The notes under the pieces: model-generated
What the model saw: only the letters and a program-made list of their open reading frames with translations
Told to the model about the DNA's origin: nothing
Databases searched by the model: none
Position numbers and translations under genes: made by a program
Shown here: positions 43,792 to 57,300 of the stretch, piece after piece
Layout of the letters: each line of letters begins with the position of its first letter
Numbering within the stretch: position 1 is the stretch's first letter
DNA from: Tenebrio molitor
Taxonomy: Eukaryota > Arthropoda > Insecta > Coleoptera > Tenebrionidae
DNA: 64,000 nt
Direction of reading: 5' to 3'
NCBI RefSeq assembly: GCF_963966145.1
Contig: NC_091049.1
Span: 21,700,001-21,764,000 of the forward strand

Positions 43792-46118
43792 ATGAATGAT
43801 TTTGATGTTAAAGGCTCTGTTCGATTACTCAGCTCTAACGACACTTTAGCGACATTTCATAATGAAACCTTGGAAATTCATAAATCTAAACATCCACAAC
43901 CGTCACGAAAATTAATATTTCCAAATATAAACCTTACTGATTGCCAGATATTAAATGTCAATGAAATTGAAGTCAAAAAGGCCATTAATTCATTTCCTGC
44001 GGGTCTGCTGCAGGCATAGATGGTTTTAGACCGCAGTTCTTAAAAGATATGATATCTGTCTCTGCTGGTGAAGCAGGACAAAGAGCATTATCTTCAATTA
44101 CCTTGCTCTGTAACTTTCTATTATCAGGAAAAATAATTAATGAAATGTGTCCTTTCATCTTCGGTGCATCTCTTTGTGCTTTAAAGAAGAAAGATGGTGG
44201 TATTCGCCCTATTGCCATTGGTAACATTTTTCGAAGACTTGCGGCAAAAATTGTATGTTATAAACTGCAGAGCGATCTACATTCTTATTTGACACCAAAT
44301 CAACTTGGAGTTGCTACAAAACTTGGTTGTGAAAGCTGTATTCATTCTGTCAGGACATATGTTCATAACCCAGAAAATTTTGGAAAAATACTTTTAAAAA
44401 TTGACTTCTCAAATGCCTTTAACTCTATCGAAAGAGATAGTATGTTGCAACAAGTAAAGGATAAAACTCCGTCATTATTTCCTTTTTTGAATCAGTGCTA
44501 TAGAGAACCTTCACACCTTTTCTTTGGAAACTATATAATACCTTCAGTAGTTGGATGCCAACAAGGAGATCCTTGCGGACCAATGGCCTTCAGCTTAACA
44601 GTTCATCCTATCGTTGAGTCAATTACAACTGAATTAAACGTCTGGTATCTAGATGACGCAACAATAGCTGACGTTCCTGATATTGTTTTTGAAAATTTTA
44701 AAAGAATTAGCAACACGGCCAAGGAAGTAGGTCTACATATTAACCCAAATAAATGTGAACTTTTTTTTTGTTCTGATACTGTTGATGAAGATGTCTTAAG
44801 AAAATTCAAATCGCTAACATCAGAAATTCTAGTAGCAAACAAAAATAATTTAGAATCACTTGGAAGCCCAATTTTTGAAGATGGTTTTGATTTCATTGCC
44901 AAAAAGAAAATTGAAAAAGTTTTTCTTCTTTTGAAAAATATAGAACAAGAAAATTTAAACTCACACACGGCTTATTTTTCGGTAAAAAAACTGTTTCATT
45001 GTTCCAAGATTAAATTTTTTACTTAGAACATCTCCCTTTTGGAAATTTCCCAATTGTATTAAATCAATAGACAATGCTATTCGTAACAGTTTACAAAAAT
45101 TTTTAAACATCAAGTTTAATGAAAATCAATCGACTCTTGCTTCCCTTCCTATTTCAAATGGTGGTCTCGGTATTAGGAAAATTCAAGATATCTCTCTCCC
45201 AGCCTTCCTTGGTTCAATACCTGGTGTTCACGACCTAGTCTTCCAAATATTACCAAAAACGGACAAAAAGGGTAGTGTTCATTTTGCTGAAGAATCTATT
45301 GGATTATGGATTGAATTAAATGGTAAAACATTTCCAACGGAGACATTTTTACAAAAAGGCTGGGATATAATCAATACAACAAGAATCATCGCCAATGAAA
45401 TTAATCTTTGTGATAAAATTGATTCAGCTCGTTTTCTTGCCGCACAAAAAAAGGAATCCAATGCTTGGCTTCATGCCTTTCCCTCAAGACACATCGGTAC
45501 ATTTATGGACAACAAGATTTTACAAATACATATGTGTAGCAAATCGCTTTGGTTGTGAAATTTTTGAGAAACATACTTGCCATTGCGGCATTACAGTTTC
45601 AAATGATGGCCGTCACGGACATAGTTGTGCTAAAAATAAGGGCAGATTTTCAAGACATTCAGATCTAAATAAAATTTTCCAGCGAGCCTTAAGTTCTATC
45701 CACATTTCCTCCTCTCTTGAACCTCTTGAGAGACGATGGTAAAAGACCTGATGGTGCTACACTCATTCCATGGAGTAAAGATCAACGCCTAATATGGGAT
45801 GTTAGATGTGTTGACACTTTGGCTGATTCTTACATAAGAAAAACTTCCATAATTGCAGGAACAGCTGCCGAAGAAGCAAGTAAACGAAAACATGTCAAAT
45901 ATCAAAATTTAAAGTCTGCAAATTATATTTTTAAAGCATTAGCTTTCGAAACGTTAGGTCCATGGAGTTTGAAATGTAAAACATTTATCGATTTCATTGG
46001 TGCAAAACTTATGATTGAATTCGGAGATTCTAGAGCAAAATTTTTCTTCTACCAAAGAATCTCATTGGCAATTCAACGTGGAAATGCTGCAAGTATTTAT
46101 ATGTATATGTACATTTAA
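43792..46118 (+). pseudogene. Non-LTR-like reverse transcriptase, frameshifted
   Basis: Four frames in series make one protein relic. Around 43,990 a one-base shift moves from NSFPAG to the frame reading AAGIDGF. The reverse transcriptase core follows, with KKDGGIRPIAIG, LLKIDFSNAFNS, GCQQGDPCGP and the catalytic WYLDDA. A shift near 45,020 and others near 45,540 and 45,735 lead through a zinc-finger-like stretch (CHCG, GRHGHSC) to RPDGATLIPW and LIWDVRC. The latter sits where R2/R4-type elements have a restriction-like endonuclease and could be a PD...D motif. The protein would copy element RNA at a nicked target; this copy cannot. The clade is not resolved. Confidence 0.8.
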
Positions 46119-46241
46119 TTATTACTTGCTTATTAAATTTTACTACAATTTAATAATATTGATAACCCATTGGAAATTTACAGAGGAGAGGAAAGTGATA
46201 AATGTTTTATAAAAAGAATAACTGAACATGCCAGAACAATA

Positions 46242-46721
46242 TACAGGGTGACTGACGAAAAACCTTTGACGCTGTATCTTACTTATTCTTTATCCGATTT
46301 GAATAAATGACACATCAAATGAAATAGTTCGAAAAACACTTCATTATTATTCTATTCGATATTTTTTTCGACATCTATTTTTTGACAGACAATAGCCAAC
46401 TTTTTTTTTCAAATTACACTCTATATATTTTTTTACTCGTTCTTATAAAGAAATTCTTCTGAATATTAGAACATTAAAATAAGAAACAAAAAATGTATTT
46501 TAATTGAAAAAAATTGAAAATCGAAAATCAAGTAATCAAATTTGTAAACAATACAAAATCTATTCCAGTTGCTCAAAATTTCCTCAATGCTGTTGCAGAC
46601 ACTGTCAATACTGTAAGAGACGAGTCTCTTATGAATCTAGGAGGCCGTGGCCAAGACGCAAACCAAGGACACAATTAATGCACCCACTTTGCATTCTATA
46701 GTATTTTTTTTATCTATGCTA
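46242..46721. other. Repeat fragment and spacer
   Basis: It opens with TACAGGGTGACTGACGAAAA, as at 13,396, and ends with a block (about 46,650-46,703) containing CGCAAACCAAGGACACAATT that recurs at about 47,990-48,046. No gene. Confidence 0.5.
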
Positions 46722-46953
46722 CCGGGTGATCAAGAAGGACTGTTTAAGTTGGCAGTACAATTGAGAAAATTTTTTAAATTCGGTTATTTATAACACTGCA
46801 ACTGGATATGTTTTGTTGGTTTATTTGACAAATATCTGATATAGGTATAGCATTAACAACGACAAGCCACCAACAACCGGAAGTTACTCCTGTTATACGA
46901 TTTAAAATACGGTCCAGTGTTACCAACTTAAACAGTCCTTCTTGATCACCCCG
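46722..46953. mobile_element. MITE with GGGTGATCAAGAAGGACTGT ends
   Basis: Inverted ends of about 33 bp, CCGGGTGATCAAGAAGGACT at the left and the inverse at the right. A second member lies inverted at 50,353-50,539. Confidence 0.8.
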
Positions 46954-48621
46954 TAGTACCTATGAGGTACTCCATAGGAGTACCTCATACACAAAATAAA
47001 ATATATAGAACGCAAACTCGCTATTAAATTTTTGTTTCTTGAAAAATGCGCCATCTGTTGGCTTGTGGACGGTGCTTCCTTGGCCTGCTTGATTTTAGAA
47101 TGTACTATTGCGGCCATCCAAAAGTGAACGTTTTTTTTTTATATTTTCATTAATACTATCAAAAAAAATTCTTTTCATTAATTTTTTTTTATTTTCAATC
47201 TTTTCTTATACATTTCGACTGCATTTACAAATATTTTGTTTTTATACATTAAAGTTCTCGTGTTCTTACCACTTAAAATTAACTTTATTCCCTTAACAAA
47301 AGTATGTAAATATGGTTAATGTTACTATTTTGTCGACTATTTGAGGTTCAATTTCAAATTTTTGTTCACATTCGAAAGAAAACTTTTTTATTATCAATAT
47401 TTACCGTGGTCAGCATCAAGATCGAATATAGTATTGGTAGAAGAGTTGCACATCGCGTTTTCTTCAACAGCATGTCTTATAGATTTGTTCTAAGATTGGG
47501 ATCGGGAATAAGCATATCGGGTGTAGAAATTTCTGGAATCTTTGAAAGTTTGTAATTTGTTTAATATGTGTGATATTTACAATTAGGTAGGAGCAAACTA
47601 AACAAGTACAGCAGTATTTAGAAGTCTGTTAATTGGTGCCATGCCATAGTCGGATTTTTCACAATGTAATTCACAAACCGTGTAGATATTATACACTTTC
47701 ATTGGACTGAGCTCCATCAGATAATAATTATTGTCTTCAGTCAGCTTCAGCTACTCTTTAAAGCGGTTTCCGTATTTCATATTTTAATGGATTTGGAAAT
47801 CTATGGCGCGTAGTGCTAACAGACCTGTAACACTTTTTGATGCTGTAACGCCTTATGGTAAATTCACATTCAACTCAAGTCAATTGACAACTAAATTTAT
47901 TGACATTTATAATTTTTTGTAATGTTGTTTTTTAAAAACCGGGTACTTTGACAACAACAACTACAGCGCCCTCTTCCGGCCTGTGGACGGTACGCACAAG
48001 CCAATACGCAAACCAAGGACACAATTAATGCGCCGACTTTGCGTTCTATATATTGTCACCCAAAATGAGTCAGTGACAGCACCGGGCTCTCAGGGGGTTT
48101 TTCGGGGCAAGGGTGTGGGTTCGGATTATGGGCGCCAGGCAACTATTCGGGAGCTGGGATACCTTGTCCAGCTGCCGGGACAAGCGCTCTAGTTTTTCAA
48201 CACGCCGGAAAACAAAAAAATCAAAATTTGTTGGAATTAAATAATGTGGTTTATTCTCACTGCAGTTTCATTGATATAATAAATAAATCAGTAAGATTCC
48301 GCTGGTTTTGTGCGCTGGTTCGCTGAAACAAAAGTGGTTTTTCTGATAGGTTTCTTTGAAAAAAATGGGAAATTATTGAACCAGTTCACATGAAAGATCT
48401 TATAATTTAAAACTTATTCTGGTCTTTATGGAAAAGCTTTCCTTTACAGGGACCTTGTAACTTATCCTATGTTTCTGAGTTGAATAAACTTAAATTAAAT
48501 ACATTCTGTTTTCCGTACCTAATTAAAAAACAAGGTTTTACATTTACTTTTCCCAACTGAAATGCAGTATTCTAACTAATGAAATGAAAACTTTAAATGA
48601 ACTTTAATTCAAGGTAATGGG
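46954..48621. other. Intergenic sequence with short repeat copies
   Basis: Fragments such as GCGCCATCTGTTGGC...GTGGACGGT (about 47,050) and GCGCCCTCTTCCGGC...GTGGACGGT (about 47,970) are related. No supported gene; the frames at 47,108-47,555 are T-rich and featureless. Confidence 0.45.
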
Positions 48622-49445
48622 CACAGACAATTAAACTATCACTGTCACTGTCAAGTGGGATTACATTTTCGGGGACGCGCTAAAGTGTCGGTGAGTCCGC
48701 GCGTATTTCACGTTAGATGGTAACAGCTATTTTCCGCAGGATCTTAAAGGTTTGGACACACACGAACAAAGGAAGAAGATTGGGGAAAAGAAAAGAAGAA
48801 GATAACGTTCCGGCAAGTCACGAGAATGAAAGGGAAGCGGAACTAACTTTGCCGTACGGTTACCCGAGCTGTGAAGAAGAAGAGAGGAATTGAAGGAAAA
48901 GGAAAGGAGAAAGAAGAAAAAAGAGAACGATAGAAAGATAGGCCGCAGCTAGACAGCCTAGAGGCGTGAAGCCACCTCAGCCCTAAATTTAGGGGCCAAT
49001 GCGTGTTGTTCCAGCTGCCCCGAATGGCTGGCACAGTAACTCAAAATGAAACCGCAAAAGAAAACTCGAAAGTGAACCGATAAAAAAAAACTGAAAGCTG
49101 AAACGATAAACAGACAAAACTGAAAAATCTCAAAATGAGCGTCCCGAAAAATGTTACAAAAGGAGGGCGCGTCGCGTCGACATGTGACGTCGTGCTTTTT
49201 CTGCTAGCTCCAGGTGTTTGAGCAGCGATGTGATTTTACCGCGAGCAATAGTAGGATCACTTGGGCCTCCTACACCGGCCAAAAGAACAGTGGCATTTTG
49301 ACATGCTACAATATACTTTATTTTATCTATGGAGTACCTTAAGGTCACTAAATCAACACACTATGTGTTAAGGTAGCGCCATTAGTGATTTTATGTCCGA
49401 TCGAGCGATTTGTGCCTACTTATGGACTAGTTTTTAGGGAGTAAT
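48622..49445. other. Non-coding, hAT-like terminus and purine-rich tract
   Basis: CACAGACAATTAAACTAT at about 48,622 is identical to the terminus of the hAT element at 54,857, but no partner end was found. A strongly purine-rich stretch runs about 48,760-48,935. A GAGTACCTT block at about 49,332 also flanks the element at 50,569. Confidence 0.45.
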
Positions 49446-50290
49446 TCAGTATATTATAGCCCGGGGCAGAAAATTAGCGCGGAAGCCAACTGCCTTAACC
49501 GCATCCACCGAATCCGCCCCGGAACCCGTGTTTCTTCCGGCCGACAATACCCGGACTCCGCGCTGAGCCGAGCTCCCCCACCGCCCCAGCCGCGAGTCGC
49601 CGGCCGCGCGCAGTCCTACCATGGCGCGGCCGAGGCAACAAAAGTACCGCGCAGAGCCTGCAGAGCTCATTCCGATTCCGATTCGGATTCTCACTCCGCT
49701 TCCAGTCCATCTCCCGAACCAACCTCCGACTCCGACTCCGCTTCCGACCTTGCTGACATCCCGCTCTTTTTCTTCCTGGCCCGTTCCTTCCCATTGCGAG
49801 GGAACCCCGGCCTTCCCGCTTTCTCCCTCCGTCCTGGCCCGTTCCTTCTCGCTGTGAGGGAACCCCGGCCATCCCGCTTTCCTTCCACCCGTCTCTCTTT
49901 CGCCCCGAACAGGAAGAGCCAGCGGCGTCCAGGTCCGACCGGAACAACAGTAAGTACGAGCCGCGCTCCCCTCCGACACCTGCCTGGAACACTCCTCCAG
50001 GTCACGGACACCGTCTCCGAAGGGTTCCGGCGCCACCAGGTACCAACACCCCCTTTTTGTACATATTGTAAATAAAGGCCCGCCTGTTGCGACACCTGCT
50101 TGTTTTGCTACCCCCTTTCCGCGCCCTGACAGCCGACCCCCGGACACCGTACGCTCCGCGAAGCTACCTCGGCCGTGTGGCGTCCCACCACAGCCGCAAA
50201 AAGGGAATGGCGCTCGAGGCATACCGCGACCGACCCGCCCTGCGTCAAATCCCGTGACGTCACTACCGTAAGTGATCGTCACAATATTTG
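49446..50290. mobile_element. GC-rich LTR-like block
   Basis: Composition jumps to GC-rich, unlike all the DNA around it. The block contains TCCGACTCCGACTCCG-type repeats, a basal-promoter-like interior and AATAAAGGCCC near 50,070 as a possible poly(A) signal, and ends near GTCACAATA followed by TTTGGGGCTAAGC, which could be the end of an LTR and a primer-binding site. No internal polyprotein genes follow, so at most it is a solo LTR. Overlapping long frames on both strands reflect the scarcity of stop codons in GC-rich DNA. Confidence 0.45.
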
Positions 50291-50352
50291 GGGCTAAGCT
50301 CTCAAAACCAAAAAAATTCGCATACATTGACTTTGCATTCTATATACGATAG

Positions 50353-50539
50353 TACGGGGTGATCAAGAAAAACTGTTTAAGTTGGTAACACTGGATCGTA
50401 TTTGAAATCGTACAACCTATATCAGATATTTGTCAAATAAACCAAAAAAACATATCCAGTTGCAGTGTTATAAATAACCGAATTAAAAAATGTTCTTAAT
50501 TGTACTGCCAACTTAAACAATCCTTCTTGACCACCCGGT
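50353..50539. mobile_element. MITE, second copy of the 46,722 family
   Basis: GGGGTGATCAAGAAAAACTG at the left and the inverse at the right. The interior matches 46,722-46,953 in reverse, with an internal deletion. Confidence 0.78.
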
Positions 50540-50568
50540 ATATTATTATATTATCTGTGGAGTACCTT

Positions 50569-50886
50569 CAAGGTTGGTAGAACTGACTAATTTGTATAAT
50601 GGGTTGCCTCGTTGAAAATTGCGGGGCGGGGGGGAAGTAACTCGTGACGTAAAATCAACCCAAAAATTTAGGGTGTTCGAATAGAACCCAAGGTTTATAA
50701 GCTCCGTGGGGTTTATTGGGGGGCTTTTTGGGCTTTATTCTAGCGAGGTAATACCTAATGCATGATCGACAGACAGACGTAAAAGTTTAGTATTCTGTGA
50801 CGTCACGAGTAACTTTTGCGGAGGGAAAAAATTCAAAACTATTGCTTTAAACCTATTATACAAATTAGTCAGTTCTACCAACCTTG
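50569..50886. mobile_element. hAT-like MITE with 8-bp target duplication
   Basis: The termini CAAGGTTGGTAGAACTGACT and their inverse enclose 318 bp. AGTACCTT occurs directly on each side (50,561-50,568 and 50,887-50,894), an 8-bp duplication as made by hAT transposases. No gene inside. Confidence 0.8.
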
Positions 50887-51084
50887 AGTACCTTCACATG
50901 TGGCGCGATCTCGTGGCGGTACTGGAAATTAAAATTTTAAATTTTAAACTGGGTCACTACAACAGTTGTATTATACTCACGGGACGCATCGCTCGTTAAA
51001 CATTCATTTAGCCCGCTCGTATAATAAATAACTTTTAAATTTTACAATCGATAAATATGACTTAACTTAAAAATATTGCTGATA

Positions 51085-51307
51085 CGGTTGGCTTCAAAAA
51101 AAAAACGGGAACTGTCAGAAAAAGTTCTGTCAGATTTTATTAAATTTTTATAGTTTGAAACGGCCTTTTAGAATTTAGGTTAAAAAACTGCACTTTTGTG
51201 TCAGAAATACTACTCTCAAACAAGCACAAATTGACATAAACTGACAAATTAAATTTCCAATTCACATTAGGTCAAATTTCATTTCCCGTTTTTTTTGAAG
51301 CCAACTG
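51085..51307. mobile_element. Tc1/mariner-type MITE in the 3' flank of P450 copy B
   Basis: Ends C(G/A)GTTGGCTTCAAAAAAAA, flanked by TA (51,083-51,084; 51,308-51,309). Copies A (about 19,770) and C (about 63,720) have the uninterrupted sequence GATACAAAAATC, so the insertion is specific to copy B. Confidence 0.85.
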
Positions 51308-51323
51308 TACAAAAATCTTCAAA

Positions 51324-54300
51324 TTATTTTTTTCTAGGTTTAAGAGTTACTCCGTAACCATCCTTACTAGCAAGTACTAAATTGATGCGAAGTTTAATAC
51401 TTTCAACAGATTTGTGTTGAGTTGAAATAATTCGAAAATTTCTTATTATAATTGATAAAGATACTTTCATTGACATCATGGCAAATGACATCCCTGAAAA
51501 GATGAAAAAATTTAAAACATGAAAAATTATAATGGAAAATATATTACCAATACAATTTCTCGAAGGAATACTAAAGGGCATAAACGAATAACGAGGTCTT
51601 TTTTCAATTTCTTCTGGCAGAAATCTGTCAGGATCAAATTTTAGTGGATCAGGCCAATGTAAGGGATTCCTGTGTATAAAATGTACAGGAATTAATAATT
51701 CGCTACCTTGGGGGATGACAATGTCACCTACAACATATTCATTCATTACAGTTCCACAGTTAAAGGCGTTGAAAAACTTACATATTTTAATATCTTTCTG
51801 AACCTGTCTCAATAGAATAGGTGTTACTGGAAATAATCTCATGGTTTCTTTGATAACACGTTCCAAATAGTCCATTCGAGTTAAATCATCCAACGTAGGA
51901 TCTCTGTCGGTATTTTCAAAGATGTCGCACATCTCTTTGTAAAGTTTTTCTTGAATATCTTGGTGCATGGCTAACATTATAGTGGCAAAACTTAATGTGA
52001 TAGCTGTTGTGTCGCTTCCTGTCATAATCATCGTTTGTATTTCTTTCATCATTTCTTCGTCGGTCCATTTACCCTCTTCTTCAGTAATGTTCATTAAGTT
52101 ACTTAAATAATTTTTATTATTGCTACTATCGGCGACTTCATCCTTATTACACTTTTTTCTTTCAAGAATCTAAAAGTAATTCATTTACAAATGAATTATC
52201 ATTGAAGCGTCATTTGTACTCGCCTTTCTGACGTAAGCATAACCCATTGTACAAAGCTGGTCCAATCTTTTCTCATATCCAAACAACCTCCACACAAGAT
52301 TAATTTGTAATATTGGATTAAAGAAACGTTTCGCTATGTAAGACGCACCTCTAAAAGAATTAAGTTAAAACTCCGTGGACAATTATGGACTCTTTACTTT
52401 ACTCAATAATCCACGACAAATATTCGTTTTGGTGATTTAGATCGGCCGAATCTACCCCCATACATGTGTCTACAATAATAACACTTTAGAACAAATTCTC
52501 TTCTGATATAATTGCACAATGCTAACTAACCACAAATAATTTTAAAAGTAGATTCGTAATATCGTAGAAAGATGTTTGTTTCAGAATTAATGTAGTTCTC
52601 TTTTAGGTTAACGATTAATTCATTTGAACGTCCCACAAAAATGTCAAAATATGAATTCAAAATGTTTTGATTAAATGTTTGATTAATTATTTTTCTATGG
52701 GTTCTCCATGTTGAAACTGAAACAGAATTAACATTTTGACAAAAATATTAAAATATACATAATGATATACTCGTATTTACCTATATACAGGGTGTATCTG
52801 AAATACGTGTTTTGATTTTGAACAGAACTAATCAATTTATGAAACTTTTCTCTATAACGTTCTTACTTAAAATAATTACAAATTGAGTTAAAATTTTGGA
52901 ATAATTTAGCCATCAAAGAGTAACGGGTGATTTTTTAAATTTGTCGTCGAAGTAGGCGTTGAACTGTCGATTGTGAACACACTATACTTCGACGCCAAAT
53001 TTAAAAAAAAACATCCTTTATATCCGCCTATGGGTAAGGGCGAAAATTTTCTGTTGCGCGATAGAAATGTAGCCTTGTTAAAAAAGCTACATTGTTATAA
53101 AAAAAAATGAAATAATAAAATTAAAATTCTCATGGTTTCAAAAAAAAATAAGACTACTTAATAACACAAGACGACTCGAGTGGTAAAATTTGGGGGACAA
53201 AAAAATCTTGTAAAGCTTTTGGGAATTCTGCGAAGTGTAATAGAAGAAAGTCTCATAAATTGGGGAGTTCTTCCACTGGTTAAAAGTAACACACGTATTT
53301 CAGATACACCCTGTATACAACCTAATTTTGAAAAGTTCTTGAAAAGTTTGACCCAATAGATCAACTAATTAGGTAAGTATAACTGTTTATTTAAAATCCA
53401 AAATTTCTGCAATTATTTTTATATTTTTTTTCTAACACTAATATCTTATAATGTTTCCATGGTGTATTTGAGCTCACTTGTTATTTTCTTTAAAATACGC
53501 TTTTCTCTATAAAATACATCGTCAATAGCTACGTATTTTCTATAGCTATTAAGATAACAAGTGTTTTATAGACGATTTAAAAATCGAGGTCGTAGTTTAA
53601 ATCAGAGCGACCGCAGGGAGCGAGGATTTAATACACCGAGATTTTTAAACTATAAAACACACGTTGTCTTCAAGATTGTTTCTAACACTAACGTTTTATC
53701 AGAAATCTTTTTAAATTCAGAAATTATTCGAGGCGCCTCACAATACACAAAATGCGAAGGTGGCCGAGGGCACTAAAGTAATAATATCAACAAATTTGGA
53801 AAAAACAATTTTCATTGTTGAAATGTGCCAAATCGTTCCAGAAGAAATAAGAAAAAAGGGGCCATTTGTTACCAATGAAGTCTAAAAGTGCATACGAAAA
53901 GGTGTATATTTCGTTTCGAGGCCGAACAATAAAAAAAGTATCACGGAGGTAACGGAAGATGTCATTTTGGCTTTTCTTGATATGGGGTAAGTGTGCATTG
54001 GATGAAAAAGCAGAAGTTAAAGAAGAAGATGTTACGAACAAGAGCACGAAGCTAATGTGGCAGTTCCAATTCGATAATTGTACTTTTCACTTTTGTGATA
54101 ATTACTGTAAAAATGTTACTTGAATAATATGTGTGAGCGTATTTTATGACTCTATAAGATACGTTGCTATTGACGACGTGTCTTATAGAGAAAAGCGTAT
54201 TTTATGGGAAACATAAGGTGTGAGCTCAAATGCACCGTGGAAACAGTATAAGATATTAGCGTTAGAAAAACATAATAAAATACTGTAACGGTCCGAATAC

Positions 54301-57300
54301 CATTCTCAAATTTGTGGCATATTTGTAATTAAAGGACGAGAATTGCAAATTAGAAACAGAGCGCCTTATCGTGGAAAATAACTAGAATCGTTTGCACTTT
54401 TAGTAAGAAAAGTAACAAAGCAACGTAGAAAGGGAGTCGGCAGAAAACAGAGGACCGGGTAACGGTAAAGCCAGGTGGTCGTAGAAATCAGAAGTGTGAG
54501 TGAGAGAGAGAGAATGAAAATTACCAATTCATTATTAATTAGAACAATTTTGGGGAATCAAACCAATGTAGAACAATTTTGAGAAGTAGCAGGTCAATGG
54601 AATTTAGTTGCATGATATGACACTTACGTAACAGCGTTTCAAGCCCAATTTAGGTTTCAAAATAAGGTTAGTTTGTTTCATTTTAATTCTGTTTGTTCCA
54701 TTTTAATTCTGTTTGTTTCATTTAAATTCTGTCTAATTCTTGGTGCTGATTTTTATTATTGTATAGAGTCAGTAATTTAGTGTCCTTTTTCAGGCTTCTA
54801 ATTCAACAACAAATTTGTACATTCGGTCTGGTCCTAACAAAAGTCTAAATTTAAACCACAGACAATTAAACTATAGTAAGACGTCGCATTGCTACCCAAT
54901 TTTTGGAAACACAATTCCAGCGCTGCTCGAGCACTTGGCCGAACTAATTTTATAAAGCATGCTTGATGGAGCTGTTTAACTTAATAATTTTGTCCTCATT
55001 TAATATTAATTTCAACTGTAAAATGTCTTTAAAATGCACAACGTTTTATTAATTATAAGAAAAAATAACAATAAATGAATTAAATTAAAAACTAGACCCA
55101 AAACTAAAATTAAATATTCTGAAAATCCCCATTTTCTTCGTAAGTAACATGTCTTGACGATTTTTTTTTAATTCTCTTCTTACGTCCTGCAGTTTTTTTT
55201 TTAATAAATGATCAAATTGATTGATGCATCGGACAATTTTGTTTTAATTTCCAGAAAATGGCTTTTACATATAAACTAAGGTCCCAAAAAGTAGAAAATA
55301 TGATTTTTTTCCTTTCTTTATTGTTTTCTTATTGACAATTTCTCAATACTGAAAACCTTGTCTATTGTAATTACTTTCATTTAATAAATGGCACTAATTC
55401 CTACCTTTTTAATTCCTACCTTTTTATTCACAGAAAGTCTGATATCTTTAATAGGTACATTTTTATTTTTTTCAGAAAAATGTTACATTTGACAAATATT
55501 TTTTGACTGTTTTAAATACAACGGTAATAATCAAAATTTTACGAATAAATACGAGTGTTTCGGCCAAATGCGTGCGGAGCAGCACCGTCGAAGGTATTCC
55601 AACATTATTATATGGGATTGAAGTGTCTTACTATAGTTTAATTGTCTGTGATTTAAACATTTAAAATAATGGTGGAAAAACGGAAACTGTAATTTCAAAA
55701 GTTCTAGAAATTTCGAAAGGGTGTCGCGATCGGCTTAAAGTAGAACCGAGCTGATTGGTCACTTTGGTCAAGTAGGGGTTGCGAAATTGGGGTGCGCCAG
55801 AAATGATAAAACCGAACGCGGAACGGGAAAAGGGGCTTTTTTGATTCACTCGGGGTTTGATCTCCAAAGTAGCCGGAGGTACGTTCAGTACTTCCAGTAG
55901 CCATTTTGTGACCACGTGCTTTACATTTGCAAGGTACATTATTTCTCTAATTCTTGTACATTATTTGTAGTCGTGATTTAATTAGTCGAACAGCATTTAG
56001 TTCTTTATCGTTCTAAAGTAAAGAGTATATTATTTTCTTTGATTATCTGATGACCACGTGACTCTTTAGAATCTTGTGTTAATTATAAAATATTTTCATT
56101 CATTATGTATGTTTTGGAGTCTCCAGGTCGGGAAGCTACCGCCAGTGTCCGTCGCACTCAATTAGCTGTGGTCCGGCGTAAGAGCACAAAATTAGCCGCG
56201 TCACCCCCAAGGGGGCCAGCGACGAAACTAGGCCAGCTGACACGTGAAGAGAGGTACCCTTTGGCCCTATTACAACCTTTTTTCCTTGTATTTTCAACCA
56301 CCGGAGTAGACCAGGGTGATCTATGAGATTCCAAGGCATCGCGTCGGGTTCAATTTAATTGGGGAAACAAACAAATCTAAATCGGATAGTTCGCATCTCA
56401 AACTCGCATACCTAATGCTATTCGCGCCAGAAACTTCTGTATCTGCCCAGCTTAGTCATTTATTCATGAGTCAGATCTCAATTCGTGGGCCGCGAGTCAA
56501 ATTTCATTGGGTCAAATTTCCACCAACTTCTGTTATTAAATTCACTTATTTATTTCTATAATTTGTTGGGACCAAACACCACCACACTCGATTATTTGTT
56601 AAATAAAATTTAAGTGAAGTGTGCTCAATCGTTTTAATTCCATTATTTGGAAAGCCTTCCGAAGGTACGGCCTCTCGTTAGAACCTAATTAAACAAAATG
56701 AATATAAAACACAACGTAAATATTTCTTTTCTCATTAAAAATTTCATCCGAGGGAATGCGGCAACCAACTATACACCAAATGAGGGAAGAAAGTTTCATC
56801 GAGGAAAAATCAAGGAAGTCGAAATGTTTCAATACGATGATGCATATTATTCAAGTAAAATTTGTTGATAATATTACTATAGTACCCACGAATTGTACCT
56901 ATGTGTTGATGCGCCTGGAATAATTTATTAAGTACATTTTCTTCTCAATTCATTAAAATTTCTGATGTTAGATGTTAGCGTTAGAAAAACAAGGGTCAGT
57001 TTATAAAAAGAGAATTAAATATTCAATTCGAATTAAATTTTAATGCGCGATTAACCCATGAATCCGAAACTTCAATTGGTTCAATCTGATCACGTGTTCA
57101 GTTAATCTCGTATTTGATTCCGATTGACTTAATTTCGCTTCTGCAAACTGGTCTATTAAACACTTGTTTGAATGGTTAAATAGTATATTATGCAACAAGA
57201 TTTATAAACGGCACTTTAGACACGAGTTTTATGTTAGACACGAGCGAAGCGTAGCGGAGAGAGTGTTTAATAAACAAGTGTCTAGAGAAGTTTATAAACG

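Noticed and set aside
44603..44968. Minus-strand 121-codon frame
   Set aside because: Antisense of the reverse transcriptase core.
49446..50327. 293-codon and overlapping frames on both strands
   Set aside because: GC-rich DNA has few stops; the frames overlap in several phases and encode low-complexity Gly/Arg-rich sequence without domains.
54490..54512. GA-rich microsatellite as a regulatory GAGA site
   Set aside because: It is part of a dispersed repeat, with an inverse CT run at 43,010, so a local regulatory role cannot be argued.
56105..56339. Paired short frames on opposite strands
   Set aside because: Mutually antisense, no motif, inside a transposon-rich intron.
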